DNA of 22,250 nucleotides. Source: Flavobacteriales bacterium. Its GTDB lineage: Bacteria > Bacteroidota > Bacteroidia > Flavobacteriales_D > Sanyastnellaceae. Of this stretch, positions 21,505 through 22,250 are shown piece after piece. Numbering within the stretch: position 1 is the first letter of the stretch; every line of letters starts with the position of its first letter. The notes below the pieces were generated by a model. The model was not told where the DNA came from, did no database searches, and was given only the letters and a program-made list of their open reading frames with translations. The position numbers and the translations under genes were made by a program. The DNA lies in contig DQRJ01000007.1 in NCBI GenBank assembly GCA_015663855.1, positions 1 through 22,250 of the forward strand, read 5' to 3'.

Positions 21505-22099
21505 TGCGAATCTGAGCGCAAGCGAAGATGGCGTTTTCGTTCACGAAAGTGCCGTAATCGATGACGGTGCGGTATTAGAAAGTGGGGTCAAGGTTTGGCA
21601 TTTCTGTCACGTGATGGAGGGCTCACGGCTCGGTACAGGCACGTCGTTAGGGCAGAATAGTTTCGTGGCGTCGGGAGTTGTGACGGGCTCTAACTGTAAG
21701 ATTCAGAATAACGTAAGCCTGTACCAAGGCGTCACTTTAGGCGACGATGTGTTTCTCGGGCCTAGTTGTGTATTTACGAACGTTGTTAATCCAAGAAGCG
21801 CCATTGTAAGGCGTGACGCCTACGCCCCGACAAAAGTTGGGGACGGGGTAACTATAGGGGCGAATGCGACTATTATTTGTGGGGTAGAGTTAGGAAACTT
21901 TGCTTTCGTCGGGGCGGGAGCCGTGGTTACTAGAGATGTGAAGTCGTTTGAGTTAGTTGTAGGAAATCCTGCGAAGAGAATTGGATGGATGTCTCCTAGT
22001 GGGATGAGGTTAGAGTTCGATGAGAGTAATTTCTCGGTTTGTACTGAGAGTGGAGAGAAATTTAGGTTAGATGCAGAAAATAATGTGTACCCATGTTAG
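21482..22099 (+). CDS. wbpD: WbpD-like UDP-sugar N-acetyltransferase (left-handed beta-helix)
   Basis: This 205-residue hexapeptide-repeat acyltransferase acts as a trimer. The repeat region runs from about residue 20 to 175 (VHESAVIDDGAVLESGVKVW onward). Motifs close to WbpD are VWHFCHV, SLGQNSFVASGVV, KIQNNVSLY, GPSCVFTNVVNPRS, TIGANATIICGV, FAFVGAGAVV and NPAKRIGWMS. WbpD acetylates the 3-amino group of UDP-2-acetamido-3-amino-glucuronate using acetyl-CoA, directly after WbpE. The frame has no ATG near its beginning. The likely start is TTG at 21482, overlapping uxs by 23 nt, which suggests coupling and a low initiation rate. It overlaps the next gene by 7 nt. Confidence 0.88.
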   Translation: MKHTSKSSANLSASEDGVFVHESAVIDDGAVLESGVKVWHFCHVMEGSRLGTGTSLGQNSFVASGVVTGSNCKIQNNVSLYQGVTLGDDVFLGPSCVFTNVVNPRSAIVRRDAYAPTKVGDGVTIGANATIICGVELGNFAFVGAGAVVTRDVKSFELVVGNPAKRIGWMSPSGMRLEFDESNFSVCTESGEKFRLDAENNVYPC

Positions 22100-22250
22100 A
22101 TAGATTGACTTCGGGTGACGCTACGATTAGCGTTGTGGGACTTGGATATGTGGGGCTTCCAATCGCCCTCGCTTTTGCACGAAAAGTTAAAGTGATAGGG
22201 TTCGACATTAACTCGGAGAGAGTTGAAATGATGAAAAGTCATATCGATCC
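22093..22250 (+). CDS. Nucleotide-sugar dehydrogenase, N-terminal part (runs off window)
   Basis: The first 52 codons of a second UDP-sugar 6-dehydrogenase are present, and the frame is still open at the window end. It begins MLDRLTSGDATISVVGLGYV and continues GLPIALAFARKVKVIGFDIN, a Rossmann NAD site. The GLGYVGLPIA form with GFDIN is typical of the WbpA/WbpO/TviB group acting on UDP-GlcNAc or UDP-GalNAc, not of UDP-glucose dehydrogenase (compare VVGTGYVGIVTG in ugd here). With the WbpE- and WbpD-like genes upstream, UDP-GlcNAc 6-dehydrogenase is the best guess. It overlaps the previous gene by 7 nt. The catalytic cysteine region lies outside the window. Confidence 0.85.
   Translation, partial: MLDRLTSGDATISVVGLGYVGLPIALAFARKVKVIGFDINSERVEMMKSHID

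Overview
The window is a stretch of bacterial chromosome, almost certainly from a Bacteroidota species of the Flavobacteriia or Cryomorphaceae/Schleiferiaceae type. Three things point there. A DUF4290 gene sits directly upstream of murA. Promoters match the Bacteroidota form TTTG-N19-TAnnTTTG (exact in front of tRNA-Gly), and clear Shine-Dalgarno sequences are generally absent. A remnant of a type IX secretion (T9SS) cargo gene ends in the usual C-terminal sorting tail. There are no CRISPR arrays, insertion sequences or prophage genes.

Layout. 1-736: 3' end of alaS (+). 783-7584: a minus-strand block read as grpE, dnaJ, a NatA-type ABC ATPase, its ABC-2 permease and a Ppx/GppA phosphatase, with 4-, 4- and 1-nt overlaps from dnaJ onward. 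A sigma-54-type response regulator with its own promoter and a small membrane protein follow. 7721-10741 (-): DUF4290, murA and a TlpA-type thioredoxin. The 308-nt gap between DUF4290 and murA is full of inverted repeats. 10861-10936 (+): tRNA-Gly(GCC) with an exact Bacteroidota promoter and a strong terminator. 11097-14928: single housekeeping genes (MORN-like secreted protein, cyclophilin, small membrane protein, msrB, isoaspartyl peptidase lipoprotein, PAP2-like enzyme, cspA). 15230-15591 (-): a frameshifted, internally shortened T9SS cargo gene. 15762-15845 (-): tRNA-Leu(UAA). 15882-17956 (-): waaA and a probable outer-membrane barrel protein. 18006-22250 (+): a tightly overlapping nucleotide-sugar operon that runs off the window end.

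How the genes work together. The last operon holds a WbpE-like aminotransferase, UDP-glucose dehydrogenase, UDP-glucuronate decarboxylase, a WbpD-like N-acetyltransferase and the start of a second nucleotide-sugar dehydrogenase. It should supply UDP-glucuronate, UDP-xylose and a UDP-2,3-diacetamido-2,3-dideoxy-glucuronate-type sugar for surface polysaccharide. It is divergent from waaA (Kdo transfer to lipid A), so 15.9-22.2 kb is an envelope-glycan region. murA and DUF4290 are also envelope-linked. The grpE/dnaJ block joins protein folding to an ABC exporter and a polyphosphate/(p)ppGpp-type phosphatase, which suggests a stress-related operon.

I found no wholly new multi-gene system. The best leads are the structured DUF4290-murA spacer, the crossing inverted repeats beside tRNA-Gly, twin palindromes upstream of grpE, a sigma-54 activator without a DNA-binding domain, and the decayed T9SS gene.
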